Assembly (NCBI RefSeq): GCF_030546575.1
Contig: NZ_JAUOTN010000002.1
Span: 62,001-126,000, forward strand
Source of the DNA: Pontibacter coccineus
GTDB taxonomy: Bacteria > Bacteroidota > Bacteroidia > Cytophagales > Hymenobacteraceae
Direction of reading: 5' to 3'
DNA: 64,000 bases
Under the pieces are notes generated by a model. It saw nothing but the letters and a program-made list of their open reading frames with translations, made no database searches and had not been told where the DNA came from. This document shows, in pieces, positions 41,914 to 52,224 of the stretch; the first letter of the stretch is position 1; each line of letters begins with the position of its first letter. The position numbers and the translations under genes are program-made.

Positions 41914-41942
41914 TTGTTAAATGTTTTTAATGCCTATATTTG
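41914..41942 (+). promoter_or_regulatory. SusC promoter; content of gap 41676-42004
   Basis: TTG (41914-41916) is followed after 18 bp by TATATTTG (41935-41942), close to the TTTG-N19-TAnnTTTG consensus (TTTTG precedes). The ATG of susC lies 62 bp downstream. The rest of the gap is AT-rich with no gene. There is no sign of an adjacent regulator. Confidence 0.6.
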
Positions 41943-42004
41943 GAGATAAAACTATTCTATTACCTAATCTATTTATCAACAACCTAACAAAACAAGTGTA
42001 GTTT

Positions 42005-45000
42005 ATGAAGAAAGTATTACTACTTAACTTCTTGTTCTTGTTTGCGCTTTTGGGCCAGGTAGCGGCACAAAGCAGGACAATAACAGGTAAAGTTACGGGG
42101 GCAGGGGACGGAGTACCTCTTCCTGGGGTATCTGTAGTTGTGAAAGGTACCACTACTGGTACAGCAACGAATGCAGACGGATCATTCAGCGTAAACGTAC
42201 CAGAAAATGCGAACACATTGGTGTTCCGTTACATCGGATACGTGGCACAAGAGGTAGCGATTGGCGCAAATACTTCTATTAACGTGGCATTGGAAATGGA
42301 TAGCAAGCAGCTGTCAGAGGTTGTAATCCAGGTTCCTTACGGTACTGTGGCAAAAACAGCCTTTACTGGTGCTGAGTCTACTATTACTACAAAAGCGATC
42401 GAGAGACAGCAGGTAACATCTGTTACACGCGTTCTTGAAGGCCTTGTACCAGGTATCCAAACTACCAACGGTGGTGGTACTCCTGGTTCTAACGCATCTG
42501 TGCGTATCCGTGGTATTGGTTCCATCAACTCTAGCAACGAGCCACTTTATGTAGTAGACGGTGTTCCTTTCGATGGTACACTTCAGTCTATTTCAACTGA
42601 TGACATCGCGTCTGTAACGGTATTGAAAGATGCTGCAGCTGCTGCCCTTTACGGTGCTCGTGCTGCGAACGGTGTGATCATGATCACAACTAAGAGAGGT
42701 AAGACTGGCAAGCCTAGCATTGCGGTTAACCTGAGAAGAGGTGTTTCTGACCGTGCTATCAAAGAGTACGACCGTGTTAATGAGCAGGAGTACTATGAAT
42801 TGATGTGGGAAGCGATGCGTAACGCAAAGCTTGGAGGCGCGCCTAAACCTGGCCAAGATCTCACAGCTGCTAACCAATTTGCTTCTGATAACATTGCAGG
42901 TGGTAACGGTCTTGTTTACAACCCATTCAACGTGTCAGGTGCCCAGGTGATCGATCCGGCAACTGGCCGTCTGAACCCAAATGCTCGCTTGCTTTACAGC
43001 GACTCTTGGTCTGATGTATTATTCCAGCAGTCTAACCGTACGGACGTGAACATGAACGTGTCTGGCGGTGCTGAGAAGAGCGATTACTACCTGTCTGTTG
43101 GTTATATCAAAGAGGATGGTATCGCTAAATTCTCTGGCTATGACCGTGTAAACGCACGAGCCAGCATCAATACGCAAGTAACTGATTGGTTGAAGTCAGG
43201 TATCAACATTTCAGGTAACATGTCTGAGAACCAAGGTAACTACGCTACTGGTACTGCTACATCTAACCCATTCTACTACTCTCGCTACATGGGCCCAATC
43301 TATCCGGTATGGCAGCGTGATGGCGAAGGTAATTTCGTAACGGATCCTATTCGTGGTGGTAATGCACTTGACTGGGGTAATGCAAACCAGATGGGTGCAA
43401 GACCTTATGCGCCAAACTCTAACCTGCTGGGTACACTTGCACTTGATGAAAATTCAACAAGAAGAAGTGAAGCAACTGTGAATACTTTTGCAGAAGTAAA
43501 ATTCCTGGAAGATTTTACGTTCAAAACGACTTTTGGTGGTAACTACTACAATGGTTTCGGAACTGCTTACCAGAACTCACAATTTGGCGATGCAGCGAAC
43601 GTAGCTGGCCGATCTACTAAGTCTGATAGAAGAACTACTTCCTACACGTTCAACCAAGTGTTGACCTGGAACAAGCAGTTTGGTGACCATAGCCTGCGTG
43701 CATTGGCTGGTCACGAGAACTATGATTATGAAACTAGAAGTGTAACAGCTACGAGGACTGGCTTCGCATTCCCTGGAACAACTGAACTTGCTTCTGCTGC
43801 TACCATAACTGGCGGTAACTCAACTTATGCTAATCATAAGATCGAATCATACTTCTCCCAGTTGAACTATAGCCTTTCTGACAAATACATGGCATCTGCC
43901 AGCTTCAGAAGAGACGGTACTTCTCGCTTCCATAAAGACTCTCGTTGGGGTAACTTCTACTCTATCGGTGCAGGCTGGAGAATTTCAGAGGAAGACTTCC
44001 TATCTGCGGATTGGGTTGATGAGTTGAAGCTGAGAGGTAGCTACGGTGAGCAGGGTAACGAAAACACAGGTACGGAAGATAACGATTACTATAGATGGCA
44101 AGGTCTGTATTCACTGGGTTGGAACAACGTAAACGCTCCTGGTGCTATCGTTACTTCTCTTCCTGCCACAGAACTGGTGTGGGAGTCTAACGCAAACTTC
44201 AATATCGGTGCGGACTTCAGATTCTTCAACAAATTAGAAGGTACAGTGGAGTATTTCCAGCGTATCTCTAGCAACCTCTTGTTCGCAATTCCATTACCTT
44301 ACTCAACTGGTGGTTTGGAGAAGTGGGAAAACATCGGTACTATGTCTAACAATGGTTGGGAATTGCAGTTGGGTTACAATGCAGTTTCTACTAACGATTT
44401 TGACTGGAGAATGGATGTGAACCTGACTAGCTACAAGAACAAGATCACAAAGATGCCTGACGGTGACCCAATCATCAGTGGCACGAAGCGTCTTGCTGAA
44501 GGTAAAGACATCTATGCTTTCTGGTTGCGTGAATACTACGGTGTAGATCCATCAAATGGTGATGCATTGTACCGCACTGACCACACGCTGTATAAGCCAA
44601 ATAACCCAGCTTACCAGATCATCGGCCAGGATACGGTAACGAATGCTATCAACAACGCTACTTATGCTTATCAAGGTTCTGCTATCCCTGATCTAATCGG
44701 TGGTTTCACTAACTCATTCCGTTACAAAGGTTTTGACCTGTCTTTCCTGATGACATTCCAGGTGGGTGGCAAGTTCTACGACAGTAACTATGGTAGCTTG
44801 ATGCACAGAGGTACTTATGGTACACACTTCAGCAAAGATATGTTGAACCGTTGGACTCCAGAGAACACCAATACGGATGTACCTAGACTGCAGCAAGGTT
44901 TGGCTACGCAGGATGGTGCTTCTACAAGATGGCTGTTCGACGCATCTTACCTGAACATCAAGAATATCAACTTTGGCTATACACTGCCAAACACGTTGAC

Positions 45001-45166
45001 TTCAAGAGTAGGTGTAAACAACATGCGTGCATTTGTATCTGTTGACAATGCCAAGATCTTCACGAAGAACGAAGGTATGGACCCTCAGCGTAGCTTCACT
45101 GGTACATCAGACTTCACTTACCCAGTGATGCGTACTTTCACGTTTGGTCTAAACGCTAACTTTTAA
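42005..45166 (+). CDS. SusC/RagA-family TonB-linked outer-membrane protein
   Basis: Outer-membrane importer, 1053 residues. Sec signal (to residue 21, VAAQ); carboxypeptidase-regulatory-like domain (about 24-100, GKVTGAGDGVPLPGVSVVVKG); plug with the SusC signature SNASVRIRGIGSINSSNEPLYVVDGVPF (about 163-190); barrel, ending FGLNANF. Followed 17 bp later by susD, so it is a classic pair. Synonymous codons end mostly in T or A and differ strongly from neighbours, and not one copy of the octamer or of GGTATA is present. This looks like very high expression. Substrate unknown; flanking amidase and peptidase suggest peptides or amides. Confidence 0.95.
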   Translation: MKKVLLLNFLFLFALLGQVAAQSRTITGKVTGAGDGVPLPGVSVVVKGTTTGTATNADGSFSVNVPENANTLVFRYIGYVAQEVAIGANTSINVALEMDSKQLSEVVIQVPYGTVAKTAFTGAESTITTKAIERQQVTSVTRVLEGLVPGIQTTNGGGTPGSNASVRIRGIGSINSSNEPLYVVDGVPFDGTLQSISTDDIASVTVLKDAAAAALYGARAANGVIMITTKRGKTGKPSIAVNLRRGVSDRAIKEYDRVNEQEYYELMWEAMRNAKLGGAPKPGQDLTAANQFASDNIAGGNGLVYNPFNVSGAQVIDPATGRLNPNARLLYSDSWSDVLFQQSNRTDVNMNVSGGAEKSDYYLSVGYIKEDGIAKFSGYDRVNARASINTQVTDWLKSGINISGNMSENQGNYATGTATSNPFYYSRYMGPIYPVWQRDGEGNFVTDPIRGGNALDWGNANQMGARPYAPNSNLLGTLALDENSTRRSEATVNTFAEVKFLEDFTFKTTFGGNYYNGFGTAYQNSQFGDAANVAGRSTKSDRRTTSYTFNQVLTWNKQFGDHSLRALAGHENYDYETRSVTATRTGFAFPGTTELASAATITGGNSTYANHKIESYFSQLNYSLSDKYMASASFRRDGTSRFHKDSRWGNFYSIGAGWRISEEDFLSADWVDELKLRGSYGEQGNENTGTEDNDYYRWQGLYSLGWNNVNAPGAIVTSLPATELVWESNANFNIGADFRFFNKLEGTVEYFQRISSNLLFAIPLPYSTGGLEKWENIGTMSNNGWELQLGYNAVSTNDFDWRMDVNLTSYKNKITKMPDGDPIISGTKRLAEGKDIYAFWLREYYGVDPSNGDALYRTDHTLYKPNNPAYQIIGQDTVTNAINNATYAYQGSAIPDLIGGFTNSFRYKGFDLSFLMTFQVGGKFYDSNYGSLMHRGTYGTHFSKDMLNRWTPENTNTDVPRLQQGLATQDGASTRWLFDASYLNIKNINFGYTLPNTLTSRVGVNNMRAFVSVDNAKIFTKNEGMDPQRSFTGTSDFTYPVMRTFTFGLNANF

Positions 45167-45183
45167 TTAGGAATATTATTAGT

Positions 45184-46659
45184 ATGAAGAATATAGTTAA
45201 AAAACTAGCTCCGCTGGCACTGGCAGTTCTAGTGCTAACGGGCTGCGAAAAGGAGTATCTGGATACTACTCCAGCATCTGCGGTACCAAATGAAATGGTA
45301 TTTGGCACAACAGAGGGTGCCACAGTAGCATTGAACGGTATCTACCGCTCTATGTGGGCATCAATGGATGGCAGCCACGGACACTTCGGTCAGAAGTCTT
45401 ACGACCTGACGATGGACATGATGGGCAATGACGTGATCACTCCAGTACGTGGTTACGGTTGGTTCGTAGCAGAGTATAACCACTCTGCTTATGGCACGGC
45501 TACCCAAACTTCGCGCTCTGGTGCTACCTGGAGATACTACTACAGAACTATCAACAACGCGAACCTTATTATCGCAAACGTGGATGAAGCAGTTGGTACG
45601 CAGGAGCGTAGAGATTATCTCAAAGGCAATGCTCTGTTCCTGAGAGCACACTCTTACTTTTATCTGGTGAACCTGTTCCAGCATACTTACAAAGGCAACG
45701 AAAATGCCCCAGGTGTGCCTGTTTATACAGAGCCAACTACAGAAGGTAAAGGCCGTGGTACTGTACAGGAAGTGTACAACCAGATCCTTGCTGACCTGGA
45801 TGCTGCTGAAGCCCTGTTGGCAGGTAAGACAAAAGACCACGTTTCTCACATCAACCAAAAGACAGTTAAAGGTCTTCAGGCTCGTGTAGCCTTGCAGATG
45901 GAAAACTGGGAAAGAGCTGCCACTAAAGCGAACGAAGCTCGTCAGGGTTATACGCTGATGAACGCAGCTACTTACAAAGCTGGTTTCGGTGCTTCTAACG
46001 GCGAGTGGATGTGGGGTCTTCAGATTCCGAACGACCAGTCAACAATCTACGCTTCTTTCTTCTCGCACATGGCAAACACTGCCGGTGGTTATGCAGGTCT
46101 GGGTAGCACGAAGCTGATCACGAGAGAGCTCTACGAGAAAATGTCAGTTACTGACGTTCGTAGAGAAATCGTACAGGCTCCTTCTGTTGACAACAAAGGT
46201 ACTTACTACAACTACACTTCGCTGAAGTTCCGTCTGCCAGGCGCTGGTTCATGGGCAGCTGACTACGTGCTGATGAGAGCTTCTGAAATGTTCCTGATCG
46301 AGGCTGAGGCACTTGCCAGACTCGGTAGAACATCAGAAGCAGTAACAGTACTAGAGGCGCTAGTAAAAGCAAGAGATCCATTGTATGTGGCCCCTGTTCT
46401 ATCTGGAGCAGCTCTAATCGAAGAGATTCTGATCCAAAGAAGAATCGAGCTTTGGGGTGAAGGTTTCTCTATCCTGGATCTGAAGCGTTTGAACAGACCA
46501 GTTAAGAGAGTTACTGGAACTGCACCTAACGGCGAGCACGTTGAGGCCCTTATCCTTGTAAAGGAGCGTTCTATCACGGATCCACAGATCCTGTTCAGAA
46601 TACCTCAGGATGAGCTTAACAACAACAAAGCGCTGTCCGCTGGTGATCAGAACCCATAA
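45184..46659 (+). CDS. SusD/RagB-family nutrient-binding lipoprotein
   Basis: Surface lipoprotein lid of the SusC channel, 491 residues. Lipobox VLTGC (Cys21). SusD-like N-terminal region (EYLDTTPASAVPNEMVF, GTTEGATVALNGIYR, FRAHSYFYLVNLFQ-like: LFLRAHSYFYLVNLFQ at about 150-165), TPR-type helices (NQILADLDAAEALL), and the RagB/SusD domain with DYVLMRASEMFLIEAEALARLG and DLKRLNRPV. It shares the unusual codon use of susC and is followed by a strong terminator. Confidence 0.93.
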   Translation: MKNIVKKLAPLALAVLVLTGCEKEYLDTTPASAVPNEMVFGTTEGATVALNGIYRSMWASMDGSHGHFGQKSYDLTMDMMGNDVITPVRGYGWFVAEYNHSAYGTATQTSRSGATWRYYYRTINNANLIIANVDEAVGTQERRDYLKGNALFLRAHSYFYLVNLFQHTYKGNENAPGVPVYTEPTTEGKGRGTVQEVYNQILADLDAAEALLAGKTKDHVSHINQKTVKGLQARVALQMENWERAATKANEARQGYTLMNAATYKAGFGASNGEWMWGLQIPNDQSTIYASFFSHMANTAGGYAGLGSTKLITRELYEKMSVTDVRREIVQAPSVDNKGTYYNYTSLKFRLPGAGSWAADYVLMRASEMFLIEAEALARLGRTSEAVTVLEALVKARDPLYVAPVLSGAALIEEILIQRRIELWGEGFSILDLKRLNRPVKRVTGTAPNGEHVEALILVKERSITDPQILFRIPQDELNNNKALSAGDQNP

Positions 46660-46685
46660 CAGATTCTGAATTCTTAGAATTTATA

Positions 46686-46719
46686 AACCGCCCCTTGCTC
46701 TGCAGGGGGCGGTTTTTTT
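46686..46719 (+). terminator. Terminator after susCD
   Basis: AACCGCCCC (46686-46694) pairs with GGGGCGGTT (46706-46714) followed by seven T. It closes the susC-susD transcript. Confidence 0.9.
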
Positions 46720-46800
46720 ATAACTAATATTGCAATAGCAAAAGCTATAAGTGAATCAGAATTATTAACTTATAGCTCTCAAATACAGCTGAATGTTTCT

Positions 46801-48471
46801 ATGAAAAAATCTTATACCTATACCGCACTGGGTGCAGCATGCTTCCTGTCAGGTGCTTTTGTGATGAAGCTGGCGGATGACAAGATCACAGTGGAGGTGC
46901 TTCGGAGTGCCCAGCAAATGATCGAGTTGAATTTTACAGATGCGCAGCTGGACTCTACCACGGCCAGTGTGGCTGAATTTAGAGAAGGCTATCAACGCAT
47001 CAGGACGCAGCCCTTGACCAATGATGTCGCACCTGCCTTGCAGTTCAATCCTATACCTGTCGGGTTTGAGTTTGAGCATAAGCGGGAGAAGTTTGAGGTG
47101 GAGCGCAGGAAAGGTATAAAGCTACCTGCCAACAAAGAAGAGCTCGCTTTTTATTCTGTACCACAACTGGCCGAGCTGGTACGCACAAAACAGATTAGCT
47201 CCGAGGAACTAACCAAGTTCTTCCTGGGCAGGTTGAAGCAGCATGGGCCTACTTTGCAATGTGTGACCAGTCTAACCGAAGAGCTAGCCCTGGAGCAGGC
47301 ACGTCGTGCGGACCAGGAAATAAAAGCAGGGAAATACAAAGGGATGCTGCACGGTATACCTTATGGCGTGAAAGACCTGCTGGCCACTAAGCGATATAAA
47401 ACTACTTGGGGCTCCGTACCCTACAAAGATCAGCAGATTGACCTCGATGCCACTGTTGTACAGCGACTGGAGCAGGCGGGAGCAGTTTTAGTTGCCAAGC
47501 TGACGCTGGGAGAATTAGCAATGGGCGATGTATGGTATGGCGGCAAAACCCGCTCACCTTGGGATACGAGCAAAGGCTCCAGTGGCTCCTCGGCCGGATC
47601 AGCCGCTGCCGTAGCTGCAGGTCTACTACCCTTTGCCATTGGAACTGAAACGCTGGGCTCTATTGTGTCTCCTTCCACAGCCTGCGGCACAACAGGGCTG
47701 CGGCCTACTTTTGGTCGGGTGAGCAGGCATGGAGCCATGGCGCTGAGCTGGTCGATGGATAAGATCGGACCCATTGCGCGTTCCGCCGAAGACTGCGCCA
47801 TCGTGTTCAATGCCATCTATGGACCGGACGGAAAAGACCTGACCGTTGTAGATGCACCGTTTAATTACAACAAGAATATAGAGGCAAGAAAGCTGCGCGT
47901 TGGTTATCTGCACAAAGACTTTGACCGTGATTACCCTTTCAAGCAAAACGATAAGGCCACCCTGGAGGCGCTTCGAAAAGCAGGTATAGAACTGGTGCCG
48001 ATTGAGTTGCCGAACCTACCGGCACGCGACCTGACCATGACCATCTCGGTAGAGGGAGCCGCCGCTTTTGACGAACTGACTCGAAGCGGCCGCGATAGCC
48101 TGATGGTACAGCAGCATAAGAATGCTTGGCCGAATATATTCCGGGCAGGTCGTTTTGTCACCGCCGTAGAGTACCTACAGGCGCAGCGGGTACGCTCCCT
48201 GATCATCCAGCAAATGCATGAGAAGCTGAAAGGTATAGACGTATACCTGAGCCCATCCTTCGCAGGCAGTAACCTGGTGATGACGAACCTGAGCGGTCAC
48301 CCGTGTGTGGTACTGCCGAATGGCTTCCAGAAAAATGGTATGCCGACTACAATCACCTTCATGGGGCAACTCTATGGGGAGGCAAAAGTGCTGGCTTTGG
48401 CCAAGCTATACCAGGATCTTTCGAACCATGACGAGCAGCATCCGCCTATGGCGCTAAGCAGCACTAAGTAA
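46801..48471 (+). CDS. Secreted amidase (amidase signature family)
   Basis: Hydrolyses C-N bonds with a Ser-cisSer-Lys triad. 556 residues; N-terminal hydrophobic stretch (about 8-24, ALGAACFLSGAFVMKLA), probably a membrane anchor or signal. Signature: Lys191 in GIPYGVKDLL, Ser263 in SSGSSAGSAAAVAAG, nucleophile Ser287 in GTETLGSIVSPS. The spacing is that of the Glu-tRNA-amidase-like family, but GatA function is unlikely given the envelope signal. It lies 141 bp after susD, past a terminator, so it is transcribed separately; a role in peptide or amide degradation beside susCD is inferred. Confidence 0.88.
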   Translation: MKKSYTYTALGAACFLSGAFVMKLADDKITVEVLRSAQQMIELNFTDAQLDSTTASVAEFREGYQRIRTQPLTNDVAPALQFNPIPVGFEFEHKREKFEVERRKGIKLPANKEELAFYSVPQLAELVRTKQISSEELTKFFLGRLKQHGPTLQCVTSLTEELALEQARRADQEIKAGKYKGMLHGIPYGVKDLLATKRYKTTWGSVPYKDQQIDLDATVVQRLEQAGAVLVAKLTLGELAMGDVWYGGKTRSPWDTSKGSSGSSAGSAAAVAAGLLPFAIGTETLGSIVSPSTACGTTGLRPTFGRVSRHGAMALSWSMDKIGPIARSAEDCAIVFNAIYGPDGKDLTVVDAPFNYNKNIEARKLRVGYLHKDFDRDYPFKQNDKATLEALRKAGIELVPIELPNLPARDLTMTISVEGAAAFDELTRSGRDSLMVQQHKNAWPNIFRAGRFVTAVEYLQAQRVRSLIIQQMHEKLKGIDVYLSPSFAGSNLVMTNLSGHPCVVLPNGFQKNGMPTTITFMGQLYGEAKVLALAKLYQDLSNHDEQHPPMALSSTK

Positions 48472-48574
48472 GGTATAGTCCCCAGGCGCAAAGAGGTGGA
48501 ACGCCTGCGTTTGGAAAGTTTGGATTTTATAGCTTATTTTTATCTCAAACAACAAACTAATCTAAACAACTATT

Positions 48575-50977
48575 ATGCTTCTTAAGAAGAAAGCCCTTCT
48601 CCTGATGTCCTGGCTCGTGCTGGCTGGCGGTGCCACCGTACAGGCGCAGGAAAACAGCAGCAAGCTGAGTGTGGAGAAGATCATGCGCGACCCGACCTGG
48701 ATCGGCACCGCTCCGAGCAACGTATTCTGGTCAGAGGACGGCAAGAAGATCTACTTCAACTGGAATCCGGATGCCAATCGCAGCGACTCACTTTACAGCG
48801 TAACAGCGAACGGTGGTAACCTGCAAAAGGTGAGCGCGCAGGAACGTCGTGCCTTGCCAGGTAGCTGGAACGCTCGCTACAACAGAGCCAAGACACAGAA
48901 AGTATACGAGAAAAACGGTGACCTCTACCTGCTCGATGTCAAGAGTGGCAAAACGCAGCAAATTACCAATACGGTAGAGCGTGAGAATAGCCCTTCGTTT
49001 AGCCATGACGAGAAGAAGGTTGCCTTCGTGAATGATGGTAACCTATACCTGTGGACGATCGCCAATGGCCAGTTAGCACAGTTAACTGATTTTAAAAAGG
49101 GAAATAAACCAGCAGAAGAGGGCAAAAACCCACAGCGCGATTGGCTGAAAGAGCAGCAACTGGCGCTCCTGCAGATCGTGCGCGAGCGCGAAGCAGACAA
49201 GGCGGCAGCCCAAAAACAACAGAAAGCCGACAACCCGAAAAGGCCCAAGGAGATTTACATCGGCGACAAGTCAGTGGATAACATCGTGCTCAGTCCGGAT
49301 GAGCGCTACATCAGCTACCGAATTGCTACGCGCCCAAAAAGTGCCAAAGTGGCCATCGTGCCTGATTTTGTAACTTCAACAGGGTATACCGAGGACATCA
49401 ACACGCGCACCAAGGTAGGCGATGCGCAGGCAACGTTCGAGTCATTTTTGTACGACATCAACCGTGACACAACCTATGCGCTGCAGGTAGGGGGCATTGA
49501 AGGTATAAACGACCAGCCGGCTTACCTCCGCGACCGCGACACGAAGGCAAGCACTGCTAAAGAACCTGCCACAAAACCTGTCAAAACAGAAGCACGTGCC
49601 GTGACCCTATTTGGCCCCGTATGGTCAGACAATGGCAAGCATGCCGTGATGGTAGCCCGCGCAGCCGATAACAAAGACCGTTGGATATTGAAGCTCGACC
49701 CGGCTACCGGTAAACTGAGCACACTTGACCGCCAGCGCGACGAAGCCTGGATTAATGGGCCAGGTATAGGCTACGGCACTGGTGACATCGGGTTCATGCC
49801 AGACAACGAGCAGGTATGGTTCCAGTCAGAGGAAAGCGGTTACTCGCACCTCTATGCCGTGAACCTGAACAATGGCAGCAAGAAGGCACTTACAACTGGC
49901 AAGTTCGAGGTTTCGGGTCCTCAGATCTCCAAAGATAAAAAGAGCTGGTATTTCACAGCAAATATGGTACATCCAGGTGAGAAGCATTTCTACAAAATGC
50001 CAATCAATGGCGGGGAATTGACCCAGTTGACTTCCGGCACTGGTGCACACGAGGTAACCCTGTCACCTGACGAGAAGAAACTGGCCATTCGCTACTCTTA
50101 CAGCAATAAACCTTGGGAGCTTTTTGTGCAGGATAACAAAAAAGGAGCGAAGCCGCGCCAGGTAACCCAATCACTAACTGACGAGTTCAAGTCTTACAAC
50201 TGGCGCGAACCGGAGGTGATTAGCTTTAAAGCAAGTGATGGTGAAGACGTATACGCCCGTCTATACCGTCCTGCGAAGGCGGTGGCGAATGGCCCGGCGG
50301 TGATCTTCGTACACGGTGCAGGCTACCTGCAGAATGCCCACAAATGGTGGAGCTCTTATTTCAGAGAGTATATGTTCCACAACTTCCTGGCTGACAACGG
50401 CTATACCGTGCTGGACATCGATTACCGTGGAAGCGCTGGTTACGGCCGCGACGTACGTACCGGCATCTACCAGTTTATGGGCGGCAAAGACCTAAGCGAC
50501 CACGTGGATGGTGCCAAGCTGCTGGTAGACAAGTATAACGTGGATCCAAAGCGCATCGGACTCTACGGTGGTTCTTACGGCGGCTTCATCACGCTGATGG
50601 CCATGTTCACAGAGCCGGATGTGTTTGCCGCCGGCGCTGCCCTGCGATCTGTAACAGACTGGGCCCACTACAACCACGGCTATACCTCCAACATCCTGAA
50701 CGTGCCGCAACTCGATAGCCTGGCCTATGCCAAGAGCTCGCCCATTTATTATGCCGAGGGGCTAAAGGGAGCACTCCTGATCTGCCACGGTATGGTGGAC
50801 ACCAACGTGCACTTCCAGGATGTGGTGCGCCTGACCCAGCGCCTGATCGAGTTAGGCAAAGACAACTGGGAACTGGCCGTGTACCCGGTAGAGGACCACG
50901 GCTTTACGGAGCCGGCCAGCTGGACCGACGAGTACAAACGCATCTACAAACTCTTTGAGGAGAATCTCAAAAAGTAG
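48575..50977 (+). CDS. S9-family prolyl oligopeptidase (dipeptidyl peptidase-like)
   Basis: Serine peptidase of the periplasm, 800 residues. Sec signal to about residue 25 (GGATVQAQ). N-terminal beta-propeller region (DPTWIGTAPSNVFW, PDANRSDSLYSVTAN, FSHDEKKVAFVNDGNLYLW), then alpha/beta-hydrolase domain from about 560. Catalytic triad: Ser667 in GGSYGGF, Asp742 in GMVDTNVHF, His775 in VEDHGF. The order and propeller fit the DPP-IV/acylaminoacyl-peptidase group. It stands 103 bp after the amidase and is probably in the same nutrient module. Confidence 0.92.
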   Translation: MLLKKKALLLMSWLVLAGGATVQAQENSSKLSVEKIMRDPTWIGTAPSNVFWSEDGKKIYFNWNPDANRSDSLYSVTANGGNLQKVSAQERRALPGSWNARYNRAKTQKVYEKNGDLYLLDVKSGKTQQITNTVERENSPSFSHDEKKVAFVNDGNLYLWTIANGQLAQLTDFKKGNKPAEEGKNPQRDWLKEQQLALLQIVREREADKAAAQKQQKADNPKRPKEIYIGDKSVDNIVLSPDERYISYRIATRPKSAKVAIVPDFVTSTGYTEDINTRTKVGDAQATFESFLYDINRDTTYALQVGGIEGINDQPAYLRDRDTKASTAKEPATKPVKTEARAVTLFGPVWSDNGKHAVMVARAADNKDRWILKLDPATGKLSTLDRQRDEAWINGPGIGYGTGDIGFMPDNEQVWFQSEESGYSHLYAVNLNNGSKKALTTGKFEVSGPQISKDKKSWYFTANMVHPGEKHFYKMPINGGELTQLTSGTGAHEVTLSPDEKKLAIRYSYSNKPWELFVQDNKKGAKPRQVTQSLTDEFKSYNWREPEVISFKASDGEDVYARLYRPAKAVANGPAVIFVHGAGYLQNAHKWWSSYFREYMFHNFLADNGYTVLDIDYRGSAGYGRDVRTGIYQFMGGKDLSDHVDGAKLLVDKYNVDPKRIGLYGGSYGGFITLMAMFTEPDVFAAGAALRSVTDWAHYNHGYTSNILNVPQLDSLAYAKSSPIYYAEGLKGALLICHGMVDTNVHFQDVVRLTQRLIELGKDNWELAVYPVEDHGFTEPASWTDEYKRIYKLFEENLKK

Positions 50978-50996
50978 GCCGCACATAGAGTCAATC

Positions 50997-51034
50997 AAAA
51001 GAGCGCCCGGCATCAATTGCCGGGCGCTCTTTTT
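50997..51034 (+). terminator. Terminator after the S9 peptidase
   Basis: AAAAGAGCGCCCGGCA pairs with TGCCGGGCGCTCTTTT (51018/19-51034), GC-rich core, T-run after it. It lies 20 bp past the stop. Confidence 0.9.
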
Positions 51035-51181
51035 ATGTTATCCATGAGGAGAAGTAACACTTCGCCAGAAATAGCAAATCAACTTATGCGACTTACCAAG
51101 CCTACGTCCTACGCTTCCCAACAATAGGCAGGAATTTGACCGGAAGGCGCTAAATGGATAGAGCGCCCCTTATACCCAGGT

Positions 51182-52003
51182 TTAGAAGGTATAGCTCAGG
51201 TTAGCCCCCTGCGAGGCGGTACCGTTAAAGGTAGGGATGATGGTTGGGCTTAGCGACAAACCGCTGTTATTAGACTTTTTGTGTAGTTGTGGCACCAAAA
51301 TACCGACGGCAGAACCTACCGCATAGCCCAGCAGGTTATCACTCAGGAAGTGCTTGCCGGCCCGCAGGCGCAGGTAGCCTACGGTAGCAGGTACAGCAGC
51401 AGCTCCTAACCACACGTAGGTACGGGCAGGCGAGTCGGGGTTAAAGTCGTGAAACACTTTGGCAAAGAAAAAAGAAGCCGCGGCTGCCGCTGTGGTGTGA
51501 CCGGCATAAAAAGAGTTGCGGGCATTGGCACGCATTTTATCTCCTATCTCTACATCGGGACTATACACCAAGGGCCTCGTTCGCGGATTAAAACCACTCG
51601 ACAAAGTGAACAAGGCGCCTGTAATGGCCATGGTCTGCACATACATTCCAAATACCTGACCTGCGTTGCTGCGCACATCATCGTCAAATGCCACCAGCAC
51701 AAGAGGAAGCGCAAAAGAACCATAGAACGGGATGTCGCTTATTTTTTTAGCCTGATCGGAGTCCCAACCAGCAGAAAAACGGTCGAAACTGTTGACCTGG
51801 TTTTTGTCCAGGTTGGCAATCTGCTCTTCGGTAAGCCCATCCTTGTCCTGCATGCGGGTGAGGCCATAGTAACTGAGGCCCATACCTGCCGCCGTAATCG
51901 GGGCGTCTACTGTAAATCTGGTTCTATAAGGGGAGTCGTTTTGGGCCAGGCTGACTTGTGCTGTCATGGCCAGGCACCATATCATCAGAATATATTTTTT
52001 CAT
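51182..52003 (-). CDS. PAP2-family phosphatase, envelope-located
   Basis: 273 residues. Sec signal to about residue 21 (QVSLAQ). Membrane-type acid phosphatase motifs: GFNPRTRP (about 140-147), NSFYAGHTT (the PSGH-like motif, about 165-173) and RLRAGKHFLSDNLLGY (the SRxxxxxHxxxD-like motif, about 213-228). Between them are helices with Ala/Phe stretches. The family dephosphorylates lipid phosphates or undecaprenyl pyrophosphate. Its Ser and Arg variants are typical of the Bacteroidota secreted subgroup. Convergent with metK's neighbourhood; monocistronic. Confidence 0.85.
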   Translation of the reverse strand: MKKYILMIWCLAMTAQVSLAQNDSPYRTRFTVDAPITAAGMGLSYYGLTRMQDKDGLTEEQIANLDKNQVNSFDRFSAGWDSDQAKKISDIPFYGSFALPLVLVAFDDDVRSNAGQVFGMYVQTMAITGALFTLSSGFNPRTRPLVYSPDVEIGDKMRANARNSFYAGHTTAAAAASFFFAKVFHDFNPDSPARTYVWLGAAAVPATVGYLRLRAGKHFLSDNLLGYAVGSAVGILVPQLHKKSNNSGLSLSPTIIPTFNGTASQGANLSYTF

Positions 52004-52224
52004 TGTTGCGTCTTAAATGTGCAATTTTAATGATTGAAACGGGCCTATATATAAAAGGTTTTGTATAGCTTTTGTTTAGTTATGGTGCTTCGTAACAACT
52101 TTTGTCTAGCAATAGGCTTTGTAACTGATCGACTTGCTTTTATCTGTTATATACAATTCTGAAGGTATAAAGGTTGGTGGAGCAAATAGATTCTAAATGC
52201 AAGTATATCTTGTGTAAATGATCG

